Part shown: piece after piece, positions 63,107 to 64,000 of the stretch
Position numbering within the stretch: position 1 is the stretch's first letter
Layout of the letters: each line of letters starts with the position of its first letter
Origin: Croceimicrobium sp963974215
GTDB lineage: Bacteria > Bacteroidota > Bacteroidia > Flavobacteriales > Schleiferiaceae
NCBI GenBank assembly: GCA_963974215.1
Contig: CAXBBL010000009.1
Location: 1 to 64,000, forward strand
Reading direction: 5' to 3'
DNA length: 64,000 bases
Notes under the pieces: model-generated
Told to the model about the DNA's origin: nothing
Database searches by the model: none
Seen by the model: the letters and a program-made list of their open reading frames with translations, nothing else
Translations under genes and position numbers: made by a program

Positions 63107-64000
63107 TTAGCGTACTAAAGTTACCGTACCGGTTTTTTCTTCCGTGTAGCCGCGCTTAAGATCGGCCCATTCGTATATTATTCTGTAAAAATAGGCTCCC
63201 GCCGGAGAGGCGGTACCATTGTGCTTCCCATCCCAGTGCTGGTCTTTCTCTCTCGAAAAGAAAACTGATTCGCCCCAACGGTTAAAGATTTCGATGGAAT
63301 AGGCCTCAACTTCGCAATCACCCGTGGCGCCGAAAACTTCATTTTTCCCATCTCCATTAGGGCTAAAAGCATTGGGAACAAACAAGGGGCAAAAACAAAG
63401 CTTCGTTTCTAACTGAAAGTATAAGGGATAGGCTTCGCAATAATCTTCGAAAAGCAGTGTGTAATCGCCATCGCCATAAAAATAGCGTTCACTTAAAGCA
63501 CTACCATCTTCCCAGTAGATACTGTAATTGTTAAAGTTGAAATCACTGCTATCCATGATTTCACTAATTCTAACCAGGAGCGAGTCATCTTCACAAAAGA
63601 GAAAACTTTGATCGCTAAAACTGGGAATGGGTTTAATAAATATTTCAATCGTATCTCGATAAATGCCACAGGCATTTGTGCTAGTCGCAATATAAACTCC
63701 TGCTTCACTAACATTGCGCAGCGGACCCACAAAGCCATCGTTCCAAACCACTTCGTGTTCAGTTATACCGGCATCTAAAAGTAGGCTATCTCCTGCGCAA
63801 ATAGTCTGATTTTCACCCAAGTTGATGTTTAATGGATTGTGTCCATCGATGTTTATGCTGTCGCTAAAAGTGTAGCCACAAAAGTCAGTTGTGGTTAAAG
63901 TGTAAGTCCCCGATTGGCTAACCGTTATACTATCGCTGGTGGCGCCAGTGCTCCAGAGGTAGGAAACCGCATCTACGTCAGTGCCAATGCTAATGCTGCT
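63107..64000 (-). CDS. Surface protein with T9SS type B sorting (gliding-motility-type) domain, 5'-truncated
   Basis: The C-terminal about 297 residues of a protein that continues past the window edge; the frame stays open to base 64000. Visible are Ig/PKD-like repeats of the adhesin type (GENQTICAGDSLLLDAG; the preceding one contains TYTLTTTDFCGYTFSDS) and a type B (CHU_C) sorting domain at the end (LFVPNAFSPNGDGKNEVF ... IFNRWGESVFFS ... DGKHNGTASPAGAYFYRIIYE ... KTGTVTLVR). It is exported by the type IX system and fixed at the surface. Ligand unknown. Confidence 0.92.
   Translation of the reverse strand, partial: SSISIGTDVDAVSYLWSTGATSDSITVSQSGTYTLTTTDFCGYTFSDSINIDGHNPLNINLGENQTICAGDSLLLDAGITEHEVVWNDGFVGPLRNVSEAGVYIATSTNACGIYRDTIEIFIKPIPSFSDQSFLFCEDDSLLVRISEIMDSSDFNFNNYSIYWEDGSALSERYFYGDGDYTLLFEDYCEAYPLYFQLETKLCFCPLFVPNAFSPNGDGKNEVFGATGDCEVEAYSIEIFNRWGESVFFSREKDQHWDGKHNGTASPAGAYFYRIIYEWADLKRGYTEEKTGTVTLVR

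Overview
The window comes from a chromosome of a Bacteroidota bacterium, most likely a marine member of the Flavobacteriales. The evidence is: two type A and one type B type IX secretion (T9SS) C-terminal sorting domains; many promoters with the Bacteroidota -7 element TAnnTTTG and almost no Shine-Dalgarno signal; a 7TMR-DISM histidine kinase; a HYC_CC_PP family gene; a GT3-type glycogen synthase; a GH3 family protein and a membrane pyrophosphatase. I cannot name the genus from the sequence.

Region 1 (1-15.2 kb) starts in the 3' part of a tRNA-Leu(TAG). It carries a TonB-type energy transducer, a 1541-residue FN3/jelly-roll/PKD surface protein, a DISM histidine kinase, a Crp/Fnr regulator followed by a cysteine-dioxygenase-like cupin and a rhodanese (a probable sulfur-response group), a nucleoid-associated protein, and a three-gene metal operon (HYC_CC_PP protein, secreted HMA protein, TonB-dependent receptor). 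Region 2 (15.2-45 kb) is core chromosome: tig-clpP-clpX; thyA - TonB-domain protein - folA; glycogen synthase; a nucleoside transporter; etfB-etfA-bifunctional nuclease; pyruvate dehydrogenase E1 beta; hppA; two deoxynucleoside kinases; GH3; DUF2797; sppA - queuosine precursor transporter - flippase-like protein; folK; an OmpA-family porin; a SpoU methyltransferase; mutS; and tRNA-Gly and tRNA-Leu(TAA).

Region 3 (about 45.2-61.8 kb) is accessory DNA and the most interesting part. A perfect 52-bp repeat, covering the terminator just downstream of tRNA-Leu(TAA), occurs at 45245-45296 and again at 61764-61815. It brackets a 16.5-kb segment with a tyrosine-recombinase remnant just inside the left copy. 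Inside is an operon reading leftward: a T9SS-sorted surface protein, a 3710-residue SpvB/TcdB/RHS protein ending in a JAB/JAMM-like tip, and a small lipoprotein that is a candidate immunity factor. Downstream lies a second, orphan RHS core fragment with a different tip, its own lipoprotein and a two-helix membrane protein. The orphan core shares 51 of 54 bases with the giant gene's core, holds an expanded GTA trinucleotide repeat, and is split from its tip by a frameshift at an A7 run. A divergent XRE regulator with an inverted-repeat candidate operator sits at the right end. This looks like a polymorphic-toxin island with a displaced tip cassette.

Region 4 (61.8-64 kb) has a single-domain response regulator, a membrane protein with a DHp-like helix but no ATPase domain, and the 3' part of a T9SS type B surface protein that runs off the window.
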